A stretch of DNA of 64,000 nucleotides from NCBI RefSeq assembly GCF_001704415.2, contig NC_030811.1, positions 75,038,069 through 75,102,068 of the forward strand, given 5' to 3'. Made by a program: the position numbers and the translations under genes. Under the pieces are notes generated by a model. The model worked only from the letters and a program-made list of their open reading frames with translations, had not been told where the DNA came from and did not search any database. Positions 45,212 to 55,550 of the stretch are shown piece by piece (position 1 is the stretch's first letter; every line of letters starts with the position of its first letter). Source of the stretch: Capra hircus (taxonomy: Eukaryota > Chordata > Mammalia > Artiodactyla > Bovidae).

Positions 45212-45655
45212 CAAATGAGGATATAAACAGTGCTGCGATGAACATTGGGGTACATGTGTCTCTTTCAATTCTGGTTTCCTTGGTGTGTATGCCCAGCAGT
45301 GGGATTGCTGGGTCATAAGGTAGTTCTATTTGCAATTTTTTAAGGAATCTCCACACTGTTCTCCATAGTTGTGTATAACAGACTTTTGGACTCAGAGGGA
45401 GAGGGAGAGGGTGGGATGATTTGGGAGAATGGCATTCTAACATGTATACTATCAAGTAAGAATTGAATCGCCAGTCTATGTCTGATGCAGGATACAGCAT
45501 GCTTGGGGCTGGTGCATGGGGATGACCCAGAGAGATGTTATGGGGAGGGAAGTGGGAGGGGGGTTCATGTTTGGGAACGCATGTAAGAATTAAAGATTTT
45601 AAAATTAAAAAAATAAAAAACTAAAAACAAAAAAACAAAAAAACAAATGAGGATA
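45212..45655 (+). mobile_element. Ruminant L1 with 5' inversion (twin priming), complete target duplication
   Basis: A short L1 insertion bracketed by a perfect 12-bp duplication, CAAATGAGGATA, at 45212-45223 and 45644-45655. The left part of the body (45224 to about 45370) is ORF2 C-terminal sequence on the minus strand. The right part (about 45371-45643) is the plus-strand L1 3'UTR with TGTATAACAGACTTTTGGACTC, GGAACGCATGTAAGAATTAAAG and an A-rich tail. Opposite orientations inside one duplication are the signature of twin priming. Confidence 0.93.
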
Positions 45656-46377
45656 AAGCATTAGAGAAGTAATATATTAAAGGTAGCCAATTTTATTCTT
45701 TATCCCCCTCTCAAAAGGCTTGGGATTCCTAGTTCTTCAGTATTCTTATTCTTTTCACAGTGTTTCACGGCCCAAGACCCACACATTCACTGAATATAAC
45801 AGAACTTAAGCAGTGAAATAGTGCTATATTTCAGCTATGTAATATATTAAATAGACTTTTATGTTTAGGCTTAAACCCTAAATATGATTTACTATATTTG
45901 GGAAGGGATATTTGGCGGGGTGGAGATCAATTCAGAATTAGAATGGAATATTCCCATGTAATCTGCACATAGTCAAAATTACTTCTGTGCACATTTGTTT
46001 GCCGTGCATAGGCCAAGCCAGCGAGGAGGGGAGGAGGTCTAATACTTGACAATATAAACTTGAGATGGGGGCATACCCATGGAACAAGAGAAGCCACCTA
46101 GTTGAATAGGATTCCTACCTCATGCCTCTCCAAAGTTGGGGGTGAATCAAGGAGGGATGGGAGAGGTTTCCCTCCTCTATTCAGCATCATTTTACAAAGT
46201 TAGTAGAACTTCTTATATGGCTTCTGAAGGGTGACCATTTGAGAGAAAGGGGAAGGGGTTGTCTGTTCAGGCAGATATTCAAAGTTAAAAGTTTGTTGTT
46301 GGGGTCACTATGTCTAAGCAGGGCACTATTTTTGGACTCCTAGGCCCTTGGTTTAACTCACAGCTCTGTTACTGAGT
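45656..46377. other. Unassigned intergenic sequence
   Basis: No recognised gene or repeat. Confidence 0.3.
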
Positions 46378-46847
46378 AAGGTCCATCTAGTCAAGGCTAT
46401 GGGTTTTCCAGTAGTCATGTATGGATGTGAGAGTTGGACTGTGAAGAAGGCTGAGCACCGAAGAATTGATGCTTTTGAACTGTGGTGTTGGAGAAGACCC
46501 TTGAGAGTCCCTTGGGCTGCAAGGAGATCCAACCAGTCCATTCTGAAGGAGATCAGCCCTGGGTGTTCTTTGGAAGGAATGATGCTAAAGCTAAAACTCC
46601 AATACTTTGGCCACCTCATGTGAAGAGTTGACTCACTGGAAAAGACTCTGATGCTGGGAGGGATTGGGGGCAGGAGGAGAAGGGGACGACAGAGGATGAG
46701 ATGGCTGGATGGCATCACTGACTCGATGGACACGAGTCTGAGTGAACTCCGGGATTTGGTAATGGACAGGGAGGCCTGGCATGCTGCGATTCATGGGTCG
46801 CAAAGAGTCGGACACGACTGAGTGACTGAACTGAACTGAACTGAACT
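46378..46847 (+). mobile_element. BovB LINE, copy 6, 3' 470 bp
   Basis: Encodes part of the C-terminal region only: SWTVKKAEHRRIDAFELWCW at about 46430-46490, then a stop at 46621 (Arg codon CGA to TGA). It ends with CTGAACTGAACTGAACTGA at 46847. Little diverged. Confidence 0.93.
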
Positions 46848-46894
46848 GAGAGATATTAGAAAAGTCCCTGGTCTTGGTTAATCTATTTGTTCCC

Positions 46895-47055
46895 AGTTCT
46901 GTTAGAACAAAACCATGGGGGCTCTGTAATAGCCTAGAGAGATGGGGTAGGGAGGGAGATTCAAAAGGGGAGCGACATATGTATACCCATGGCTGATTTA
47001 TGTTGATGTTTGGCAGAAATCAACAAAATTCTGTAAAGCAATTATCCTTCAATTA
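46895..47055 (+). mobile_element. L1 3'UTR end fragment
   Basis: ACATATGTATACCCATGGCTGATTTATG, TTTGGCAGAAATCAACAAAATTCTG and TAAAGCAATTATCCTTCAATTAAAAAAAAA are the terminal blocks of a ruminant L1 3' end with its A-tail. The left edge is uncertain. Confidence 0.8.
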
Positions 47056-47059
47056 AAAA

Positions 47060-47206
47060 AAAATGTGTCCACATTGGTCACATATTGCCTATGACTACTC
47101 TCATGATACAACTATATTGTTGAGTAGTGACAAAAGCAACTGTATGGGTTGAAAAGCCAAAAATATTTGCCATCTGGCTCTTTTCGAGAAAGTTTGCTGA
47201 CCCCTG
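47060..47206. repeat. hAT DNA transposon end fragment
   Basis: CACATATTGCCTATGACTACTCTCATG, AAAATATTTGCCATCTGGCTCTTT and the terminal GTTTGCTGACCCCTG (inverse CAGGGGTCAGCAAAC) match one end of a common mammalian hAT element that I would place in the Tip100 group. Its other half is absent, next to the L1 3' end. Confidence 0.65.
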
Positions 47207-47320
47207 ATCAAGACCAAGTGTTATGGGGAGATAAAAGACCAAGTGTTAGGGCAGCAAACTAATTAAACCGACAAATTGACACTAAGATATGGATGACTAA
47301 TATCTCTCCCATAACCACCC

Positions 47321-47431
47321 CCAGGAACATTCAGTTCAGTTCAGTTGCTTAATCATGTCTGACTCTTTGTGACCCCATGGACTTCAGCATTCCAGGCTTC
47401 CCTGTCCATCACCAATTCAGGAATATTAACC
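47321..47431 (-). mobile_element. Very short BovB 3' end insertion (about 85 bp)
   Basis: Starts with TTCAG units and continues GTTGCTTAATCATGTCTGACTC to CCTGTCCATCACCAATT, the last about 85 bp of BovB, minus strand. CAGGAACATT on the left and CAGGAATATT on the right are a probable target duplication with one mismatch. Confidence 0.8.
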
Positions 47432-47852
47432 TATTAAAAATGTTTTAAAGACAAAATTAATTGCAATTACATGAATAGAATCTCGACTGGTACTTGACAG
47501 ATACATTTTTATATATATATTTATTTATTTTTATTGACAGATACATTTTAGTAGGTACCTTTCTCAAAGCCTACCAGAAAGAACCTACATCTTCACTTAT
47601 TTGCTTATTTCTCTGTTACTCTGCTTGTGTTGCCCTTCACATTCCCACTGCTCGGACTTGGATAATTCCTACTTGTCTTTGAGACTTAGCCCAAGTTTCC
47701 ACTTTATTGCCCACTGAAGCATTCCTAACACTTCTGTTGTCCTATTCCATTATTTTTCTTGCCAAACCTCAATTCTTAAAACCACATTGAAAATTATTTT
47801 ATCAAGGTATTTAATCACAATATATTACAATTACCTGCCTGTATGCTTCCTC

Positions 47853-47853
<1 letters not shown>
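47432..47853. other. Unassigned intergenic sequence
   Basis: A (TTTA/TATA)-rich patch at about 47510-47532. No recognised gene. Confidence 0.3.
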
Positions 47854-47883
<30 letters not shown>

Positions 47884-47885
47884 TT
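47854..47885. repeat. (ATT)n microsatellite
   Basis: About 10 ATT units forming the tail-side flank of the antisense CHR SINE; probably the expanded remains of its A-rich tail. Confidence 0.92.
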
Positions 47886-47995
47886 GGCTGCACTGGACAG
47901 CATGTGGGATCTCAGTGTTCTGACCAGAGATCAAACCTGCACCCCCGTGCACTGGAAGGCAAAGTCTTAACCACTGGACTGCCACAGAAATCACT
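47886..47995 (-). mobile_element. CHR-type (tRNA-Glu) SINE, antisense
   Basis: TTGGCTGCACTGGACAGCATGTGGGATCTC, GACCAGAGATCAAACCTGCACCCC and TTAACCACTGGACTGCCACA are the antisense CHR SINE in order. Confidence 0.88.
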
Positions 47996-48974
47996 GTATC
48001 TGTCAATAAACAACAGACTCCTGTGAGCTTAAGCTGTTTCTCTTCACCCTATGCCCCCAGGACTTAGCATGTTACTGGGCATACAGTAATGAACAATATT
48101 TAATGAATCCATACTTATTAATCTCCCTCAGTTTAACCTCTGATAAGCAAAAGTCTGGCTACAAATTTTCCTGGGAGGAATGTTTATAAGTAGAGAATGT
48201 TCTTAAAAATTTTCCTTGAATACTGTGAAAAGAATTTGAGTAGCTAGCGTCTGCAATTGTGTCCTGTTAGTGAAAGCTTACTTGATGAACACTACTAATA
48301 GCTGTTACATTCTAAGATAAATTTTCTTGTAATGAAAGTTGCCAACAAGGTCATGTGCTCAGAAAATATGGATTATGGTTTTTTATAAGCCCAAGTGTGT
48401 CAAGGTATTGATAATGTGGGCAGTATTTTCTCAAGAATGAAGTGTTTCTGAATAATTTTCCCATTACGTCAGTACACAGCATGAATCCAATAGTATTAAA
48501 CAGATCCTTCTTCTTTATTTAACTTTAGTAGAAAGATTTATAGAATTATATATTATTCAGGTAGGATTTCATCATTGAAGTCACTAACTGAGAACCCAAA
48601 TAGAAAATACTGATACTATTATTCAGTTTTATGGCATATGGAAGCCTTGGCCTCTGTTTTACAATAGTCCAGTTTTATCTTGATCAAGTTAAAATTTACC
48701 TTACCATGAATACTACTTCTGAAAATCAGGCCTGATCAGCACTTATCATTAAGCAGAAGAATCTATTCAGACATATTGTAGACATATTGCAGTTACTAGA
48801 AAAATATATGACACCAGAATGAACCTCCACTGTCAGACAATGGAAGGCATTTCTATCCTTAGTTGATCAGGTGGACATTTGTTGTTTGTTCTGCTCAGAG
48901 TTCACTTTCCCTTCTTTTGGTGCATTTTCATTTGGGGACCCACCCCTTTCTCTTGCACAGTATGTGTAGTTTTG
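47996..48974. other. Unassigned intergenic sequence; weak MIR-like patch near 48045-48110
   Basis: ATGCCCCCAGGACTTAGCATGTTACTGGGCATACAGTAATGAACAA weakly resembles a MIR 3' tail. Otherwise no gene or repeat recognised. Confidence 0.3.
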
Positions 48975-49180
48975 GTGGGCCTGACTCTACCCACTCTATT
49001 GATTGGGACCATTAGCATTAACATTACAGTGACTGTTCAGGGATTGGCATATGCAACTGTAAGCCAATCCAATGAGACTCAGTCCTGTGATAATAAAGTA
49101 CACGTGTTCTTGCCAAGGACTACTGTGTTGAGAGGGTCTGCCTGAGAGTGATACCTCTGCAGGAAAGAACAGAGCTGAGA
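48975..49180. repeat. Possible ancient LTR-like repeat trace
   Basis: GGGCCTGACTCTACCCACTC, TTCAGGGATTGGCATATGCAACTG and AAGCCAATCCAATGAGACTCA resemble the leading part of the same repeat class as the remnant at 16420-16740. Too diverged to assign securely. Confidence 0.35.
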
Positions 49181-50039
49181 GAGAGTGAATGGAGTCCTAG
49201 TAGCATTATTTAAACTGTGCTCGAAGTCAGGACTTTCTTTGGATGTTTCCATTTTCTCAACCAATAAAGAGCTTGTTGTGGATTTAACTGAGTTGAGTTG
49301 GGGTCTCCATTGCTTACAGTCACAAAGCTCTATCAACTCCAATCTACAAATAGTAGTGTAATGAAATTTAAAAGTTACTTGAAAAAGTTATCTGAGGAAA
49401 GTTCAAATAGTTAAAATAATAGAAAATATAAAGAGAATGAATAGTAAACACCCCTAAAAACACTTTGAAGCTAGTTTCAAAAATTAGACAAATTCTTAAC
49501 TGGGAATGATAAATGAGAAAAGAAGTTCCTATATTTTTGCTTTCCATTTTTAAATTTCAAAATTTTAAATATAGCAAACTATTTTAGTCGTGTTTTGGGC
49601 ATTAATATTTTGAATAGTATAACTACTATTTAAGTAAAGGCTTTACTTTTTCTTTGATTACATGTTTTGAAAAGAGTTAATTCATTCTTTTAAAAATTTA
49701 TTATGAAAATTTTGTACATATGAAAATACATTGGAAAGACAGAATATAAACATATTAAATGATATAACCAACACCTATCTTCCATTCCTGCCCCATTGAT
49801 GGTAACCCATGTAATCCATGAACACCCATACATGTTGAGCAAATGTTTAAATTCCTATCAATAAAGATTGAAGTTGGTCAATATGCCCCTCCTTAACACT
49901 CTAATTCTGGTTATGTCAGCCTCAGATTAAATCACATGCATATATGCATGTATAGTCCATAACTTAACTTTTATACTTTTATGTACATGTATTCATTATT
50001 ATTATTACCATTTTTTTTTTGCTCCATTTTTTAAACAAA
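49181..50039. other. Unassigned AT-rich sequence
   Basis: No gene recognised. Old L1-like composition between about 49690 and 50030, but no block I can identify. Confidence 0.3.
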
Positions 50040-50247
50040 GTATTAGTCACACAGTCGTGTCTGACTCTTTGCGACCCTATGGACTCTATGCAGTTTTCCA
50101 AGTTTCTCTATCCATGGAATCCTCCAGGCAAGAACACTGAAGTGCGTAGCCATTCCCTTCTCCAGGGGATCTTCCTGCCACAAGGATCAAACCAGGTCTC
50201 CCATACTGCAGGCAGATTCTTCGCCATCTGAGCCACCAGGGAAGCCC
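50040..50247 (-). mobile_element. Bov-tA SINE
   Basis: Minus-strand head GGGCTTCCCTGGTGGCTCAG near 50247, tail with CACGACTGTGTGACTAATAC near 50040. Confidence 0.93.
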
Positions 50248-50297
50248 GAATGGAACTAATCCCCTCAACCAAACCAGTGCTATCACTGTGCTGTGTG

Positions 50298-50514
50298 TGT
50301 GCTAAGTCACTTCAGTCATGTCCAATTCTTTGTGACCCCAAGGCCTGTAATCTGCCAGGCTTCTTTGTCCATGGGGAATCTCCAGGCAAGAATAGTGGAG
50401 TGGGTTGCCATGCACTCCTCCAGGAGATCTTCCCAACCCATGGATAGAATGCGTGTCTCTTATGTCTCTTGCTTTGGCAGGTGGGTTCTTTAACACTAGC
50501 CACCTGGGAAGCCC
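50298..50514 (-). mobile_element. Bov-tA SINE
   Basis: Minus-strand head GGGCTTCCCAGGTGGCTAGT near 50514, tail ACATGACTGAAGTGACTTAGC near 50300. It lies only about 50 bp from the previous SINE, in the same orientation but with a different sequence, so the two are independent insertions. Confidence 0.93.
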
Positions 50515-50740
50515 TCTTTTAAAAAAGACCACTTTATTAAGGTATGATCAACATATACAAATCTATACACACTTAATATACACAATTTGATGAGTCTGAA
50601 GATAAATGTACAACCATAAAATCATCAACACATCTATGCCATAAATATATCCATCACCTTTAAAAATTTCTTCCTGTTTCATTATTATTATTTTTTATGT
50701 GATAAGTATAAAATGTAAGATATACCCTGTTAGCAAAATC
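50515..50740 (-). mobile_element. Old L1 3' fragment, antisense, tentative
   Basis: ACCACTTTATTAAGGTATGATCAACATA, CACTTAATATACACAATTTGATGAG and TATATCCATCACCTTTAAAAATTTC follow antisense old L1 3'UTR order. Confidence 0.5.
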
Positions 50741-50789
50741 GTTAGGACTACAGTGCAGCACTAGATCTTGTCTCAAAATTTCCTTCAAT

Positions 50790-51062
50790 GTTTATCAAAT
50801 ATTACACAATAAAAAATAAACATGAACACAATAGGCAGGTATGGAAACTTAGAGACACAAGTGGAAAGAGAAAATTAATGAACTGGAAGGCAAATCTGAA
50901 GAAGTTCTCTCAAATGCAACATAGAAAGATAAATGACAGAAAATACTACAAGTTAAAAGATCTGGAAAATGGAGTCAGAAAATTTAACTTAAATCTGAAC
51001 AGAGTTCCAGAAGGCAAGGGTAGACAGTGTATTGAGCCAGATTCAAAGAGTAATGCCTCACT
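50790..51062 (+). mobile_element. Old L1 ORF1-proximal fragment, tentative
   Basis: GAACTGGAAGGCAAATCTGAAGAA, ATGCAACATAGAAAGATAAATG and CTGAACAGAGTTCCAGAAGG are reminiscent of the coiled-coil part of L1 ORF1. The open frame 50788-51069 is lysine-rich with no stop over this span. Confidence 0.5.
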
Positions 51063-52524
51063 CAGTTGAAGTTCAGTCACTCAGTTGTGTCTGACTCTTT
51101 GTGACCCCATGGACTGCAGCACGTCAGGCTTCCCTGTCCATCACCAATGCCTGGGCTTCCTCAAACTCATATCCACTGAGTTGGTGATGCCATCCAACCA
51201 TCTCATCCTCTGTTGTCCCCTTTTCCTCCTACCTTCAATCTTTCCCAGCATCAGGGTCTTTTCAAATGAGTCAGTCCTTCACATCAGGTGGCCAAATTAT
51301 CAGAGTTTCAACTCCAGTATCAGTTCTTCCAATGAATATTTAGGACTGATTTCATTTAGGATGGACTGGTTGGATCTCCTTGCAGTCCAAGGGACTCTCA
51401 AGAGTCTTCTCCAATACCACAGTTCAAAAGCATCAATTCTTCGGGGATCAGCTTTCTTCACAGTCCAACTCTCACATCCATACATGACCACAGGAAAAAC
51501 CATAGCTTTGACTAGATGGCCCTTTGTTGGTAAAGTAATGTCTCTGCTTTTTAACATGCTGTCTAGGTTGGTCATAACTTATCTTCCAAGGAGTAAGCGT
51601 CTTTTAATTTTATGGCTGCAGTCACCATCTGCAGTGATTTTGAAGCCCAAAAACATAGTCTCTCACTGTTTCCATTGTTTCCCCATCTATTTGCCACGAA
51701 GTGATGGGACCAGATGCCATGATCTTCGTTTTCTGAATGTTTTTTTAAGACAACGTTCTCACTCTCCTCTTCCACTTTCATCAAGAGGGTCTTTATTTCT
51801 TCTTCGCTTTCTGCCATAAGTGTGGTGTCATCTGCATATATGAGGTTATTGATATTTCTCCCAGCAATCTTGATTCCAGCTTGTGCTTCATCCAGTTCAG
51901 CATTTCTCATGATGCTCTCTGCATATAAGTTAAATAAGCAAGGTGACAATGTACAGCCTTTACATACTCCTTCCCCATCTTTGGAACCAGTCTGTTGTTC
52001 TATGTTCAGTTCTAACTGTTGCTTCTTGACCTGCATACAGATTTCTCAGGAGGCAGGTCAGGTGGTCTGGTATTCCCATCTCTTGAAGAATTTCCCACAG
52101 TTTGTGGGGATCCACACAGCCAAAGGCTTTGGCATAGTCAATAAAGCAGAAGTAGATGTTTTTCTGGAACTCTCTTGTGTTTTCAGTGATCCAACAGATG
52201 TTGGCAATTTGATCTCTGGTTCCTCTGCCTTTTCTAAATTCAGCTTGAACAGCTGGAAGTTCATGGTTCATGTACTATTAAAGCCTGCCTTGGAGAATTT
52301 TGAGTATTATTTTGCTAGTGTGTGAGATGAGTGCAATTATGTGGTAGTTTGAGCATTCTTTGGCATTGCCTTTTCTGGGGATTGGAATGAAAACTGACCT
52401 TTTTCAGTCCTGTGGCCACTGCTGAGTTTTCCAAATTTGCTGGCATATTGAGTGCAGCCCTTTCACAGCATCATCTTTCAGGATTTGAAATAGCTCAACT
52501 GGAATTCCATCACCTCTGCTAGCT

Positions 52525-53049
52525 TTATTCGTAGGGATGCTTCCTTAAGGCCCATTTGACTTGGCATTCCAGGATGTCTGGCTCTAGGTGAGTGATCACA
52601 CCATCGTAGTTATCTGGGTCATGAAGATCTTTTTTGTATAGTTCTTCTGTGTATTCTTGCCACATCTTCTTAATATCTTCTGCATCTGTTAGGTCCATGC
52701 CAGTTTTGTTGTTTATTGAGCCCTTCTTTGCATAAAACCTTCCCTTGATATCTCTAATTTTCTTGAAGAGATCTAGAGTCTTTCCCATTCTATTGTTTTC
52801 CTCTATTTCCTTGCAATGATCCCTGAGGAAGGCTTTCTTATCTCTCCTTGCTATTCTTTGGAACTCTGCATTCAAATGGGTATATCTTTCTTTTTCTCCT
52901 TTGCCTTTTGCTTTTCTTCTTTTCACAGCTATTTGTAAGGCTTCCTCAGACAACCATTTTGCCTGTTTGCATTTCTTTTTATTGGGGATGGTCTTGATCT
53001 CTGTCTCCTGTAGAATGTCATGAAACTGAATCCATAGTTCTTCAGGCAC
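52525..53049 (-). pseudogene. BovB linker-to-RT fragment (174 codons)
   Basis: Open frame covering the linker and N-terminal RT region: KAKWLSEEALQIAVKRRKAK, YTHLNAEFQRIARRDKKAFL and PDILECQVKWALRKHPYE. The latter shows a frameshift at the usual KWAL-S-TTNKASGG junction. This copy keeps the base that is missing at the corresponding site in copy 1 (NAEFQRIARRD is in frame here). Confidence 0.85.
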
Positions 53050-53508
53050 TCTATTAGATCTAGTCCCTTAAATCTATTTCTCACTTCCACTGTATAATCC
53101 TAAGGGATTTGATTTAGGTCATAGCTGAATGGTCTAGTGGTTTTTCCTACTTTCTTCAATTTAAGTCTGAATTTGGTAATAAGGAGTTCATGATCTGAGC
53201 AACAGTCTTGTTTTTGCTGACTGTATATACATCTCCATGTTTGGCTGCAAAGAATATAATCAATCTGATTTTGGCATTGTCCATTTGTATGTCTATTTCG
53301 ATGATGTCCATTTGTAGAGTCTTCTCTTGTGTTGTTGGAAGAGGGTGTTTGCTATGACCAGTGTGTTCTCTTGGCAAAACTCTATGAGCCTTTGCCCTGC
53401 TTCATTCTGTACTCCAAGGCCAAATTTGCCTGTTACTCCAGGTATTTCTTGACTTCCTACTTTTGCATTCCAGTCCCCTGTAATGAAAAGAACATCTTTT
53501 TTGGGTGT

Positions 53509-53862
53509 TCATTTTAGAAGGTCTTGTAGATCTTCATGGAACCTTTCAACTTTTGCTTCTTTAGCATTACTGGTTGGGGCATAGACTTGGATTACTGTGA
53601 TATTGAATGGTTTGCCTTGGAAACGAACAGAGATGATTCTGTCATTTTTGAGATTGCATCCAAGTACTGCTTTTTGGACTCTTTTGTTGACTAGGATGGC
53701 TACTCCATTTCTTCTAAGGGATTCTTGCCCACAGTAGTAGATATAATGGTCATCTGAATTAAATTCACCCATTCCAGTCCATTTTAGTTCACTGATTCCT
53801 AAAATGTTGATGTTCACTCTTGCCGTCTCCTGTTTGACCACTTTCAATTTGCCTTGATTCAT
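53509..53862 (-). pseudogene. BovB endonuclease N-terminal fragment (117 codons)
   Basis: Encodes the start of the apurinic-type endonuclease: MNQGKLKVVKQETARVNINI followed by LGISELKWTG, whose Glu corresponds to a metal-binding residue of this superfamily, then YYCGQESLRRNGVAILV and ITVIQVYAPTSNA. The initial Met is internal to the intact polyprotein. The domain's distal motifs are in other frames. Confidence 0.88.
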
Positions 53863-53872
53863 GGACCTGACA

Positions 53873-54194
53873 CTCCCCTTTACCCCAGTCCTAGCCTTGT
53901 AAACACCTTTGCCTCATTTCCCTCCTCCTTTGATAGATTACCCAATCTCTCTACTGGCCAAACTCAGACAGAAAACAGAAACTTTAGGCACCCTGTTCAC
54001 ACTATTTGCTTTGGTCAGCATCTCAAGCATAGTTCATAGTGGTGAAGAGTGGAGAACAGATCTAAGTCAGAGCCAATTAAAGAAATTTGGCACAAAACTT
54101 TCTTGTAAGAGTTTAAAAGTTTTGCTTTCACATTTAAAGCTTTATTTTAGTAATTTTTTTTTGTCATATAAGTAGACTTTAAGGTTTAAAATAT
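53873..54194. other. Unassigned intergenic sequence
   Basis: No recognised gene or repeat. Confidence 0.3.
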
Positions 54195-55550
54195 GTAAAA
54201 ATTTCAACAAAATGAAAAGGCAGCCTACTAAATGGGAGAAAATATTTGCAAATCTGCAAATTTGCATATATCTGGTAGGAGGTTAATATCCAAAATATAT
54301 AAAGCACTCATACAACTCAATAGAAAAAAAAAAACTATCCAATTTAAAAATGAGTAGAGGATTTCAATAGACATTTTTTACAAAGACAAACATAAGGTCA
54401 ACAAATACAGTAAAAGATGCTCAACGTCACTAATCATCAAGGAAATGAAAATCACAACCATAATGAAATATCACCTCACACCTGTCAGAATGTTTATTAT
54501 AAAACACAAGAAAAAAATAAGTGTGGGCAAGGATGTGGAGGAAAGGGAACCTTTGTCCGTTGTTGATGGGAATGTAAATTGGTACAGTCACTATGGAAAA
54601 GAGTATGTAAGTTCCTTAAAAAAAAAAAATTAAAATTACCATGTGACTCAGATATTCTAATTCTGGGTATTTATCTGTAGCCTACCAGGCTCCTCTGTCC
54701 ATGGGATTTTCCATGCAAGAGTACTGGAGTGGGTTGCTATTTCCTTCTCCAGGGATCCTCCTGACCCAGGGATCGAACCTGGGTCTCCCGCATTGTAGGC
54801 AGAGGCTTTACCATCTGAGCCACCGGGGAAGTCACTGAAGAAAATGAAAACACTGCTTCATAAAGATATATGCACCTCCATATTTTATTGAAGTATTATT
54901 TACAATAGCCAAGATTTGGAAACCACCTCCAAATCATATGTTGTTTCCAAATGGACGGAAATAACATCCATCATGTCTATTGATGGATGAGTAGATTAAA
55001 AAAATCATATATATGTGTACATATATATGTATAATATTCAGCCATAGAAAAGAATAAAATCTTGCCATTTGAAGCTTCATGGATGGAGTTCAAAGGCATT
55101 ATGCTGGATGAAATAAGTCAGAGAAAGACAAATACAGAATGATGTCTTATATGTGGAATCTTAAAAAACAAGAAGCTCATAGATATAGAAAACAGATTGG
55201 TGACTGCTATAGGTGAGGGTCGAGTGGGAAAATGGGTAAGGAGAGTTGAAACTTCCAAACTTTTAGTTATAAAATAAATAAGTCATGGAGATGTAAGGTA
55301 TAGCATGTTAACTATAGTTAATAATACTATATTACCTAATTGAAAGTTACTAAAAGAGTAATTCTTAAAAGTTTTAATCACAAGGAAAAAAACTGTAACT
55401 ACCTATGGTATTAGATGTTAACTAGAATTATTGTGGTGATCATTTTGCAATACATAAAAATATATCAAATCATTATGTTGTACCCTGAAACTAATATAAT
55501 ACTGTATGTCAGTTATACCTCAATTAAAAATAAAATTAAAAAACACACAA
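54195..55550 (+). mobile_element. Old L1 (L1M-like) ORF2 C-terminus and 3'UTR, split by a SINE
   Basis: ORF2-derived: AGGCAGCCTACTAAATGGGAGAAAAT, then a frame encoding MKITTIMKYHLTPVRMFIIK at 54445-54504, a classic L1 ORF2 C-terminal motif. 3' part after the SINE: TTATTTACAATAGCCAAGATTTGG, AAATAAGTCAGAGAAAGACAAATAC, GTTGTACCCTGAAACTAATATAATA and CAGTTATACCTCAATTAAAAATAAA. Confidence 0.9.
54676..54832 (-). mobile_element. Bov-tA SINE inserted in L1, tail-truncated
   Basis: Minus-strand head GACTTCCCCGGTGGCTCAG near 54832, B-box region CAGGTTCGATCCCTGGGTCAG, ends at TAGCCTACCAG near 54680. The final BovB-like tail is missing. L1 sequence continues on both sides. Confidence 0.9.

Larger units (their letters stand above)
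51064..53872 (-). mobile_element. BovB LINE, copy 7, about 2.8 kb, includes endonuclease start
   Basis: Runs from a shortened 3' tail (GTTCAGTCACTCAGTTGTGTC at about 51068) through the C-terminal region, RT, linker and the endonuclease N-terminal half, ending near 53872. Frame pieces on the minus strand are 51300-51575, 51572-52036 (RT palm, YADD at 51827-51838), 51960-52271 (RT), 52525-53049 (linker and RT start) and 53509-53862 (endonuclease). An internal deletion and rearranged words near 53270-53310 disrupt the distal endonuclease. Confidence 0.95.
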
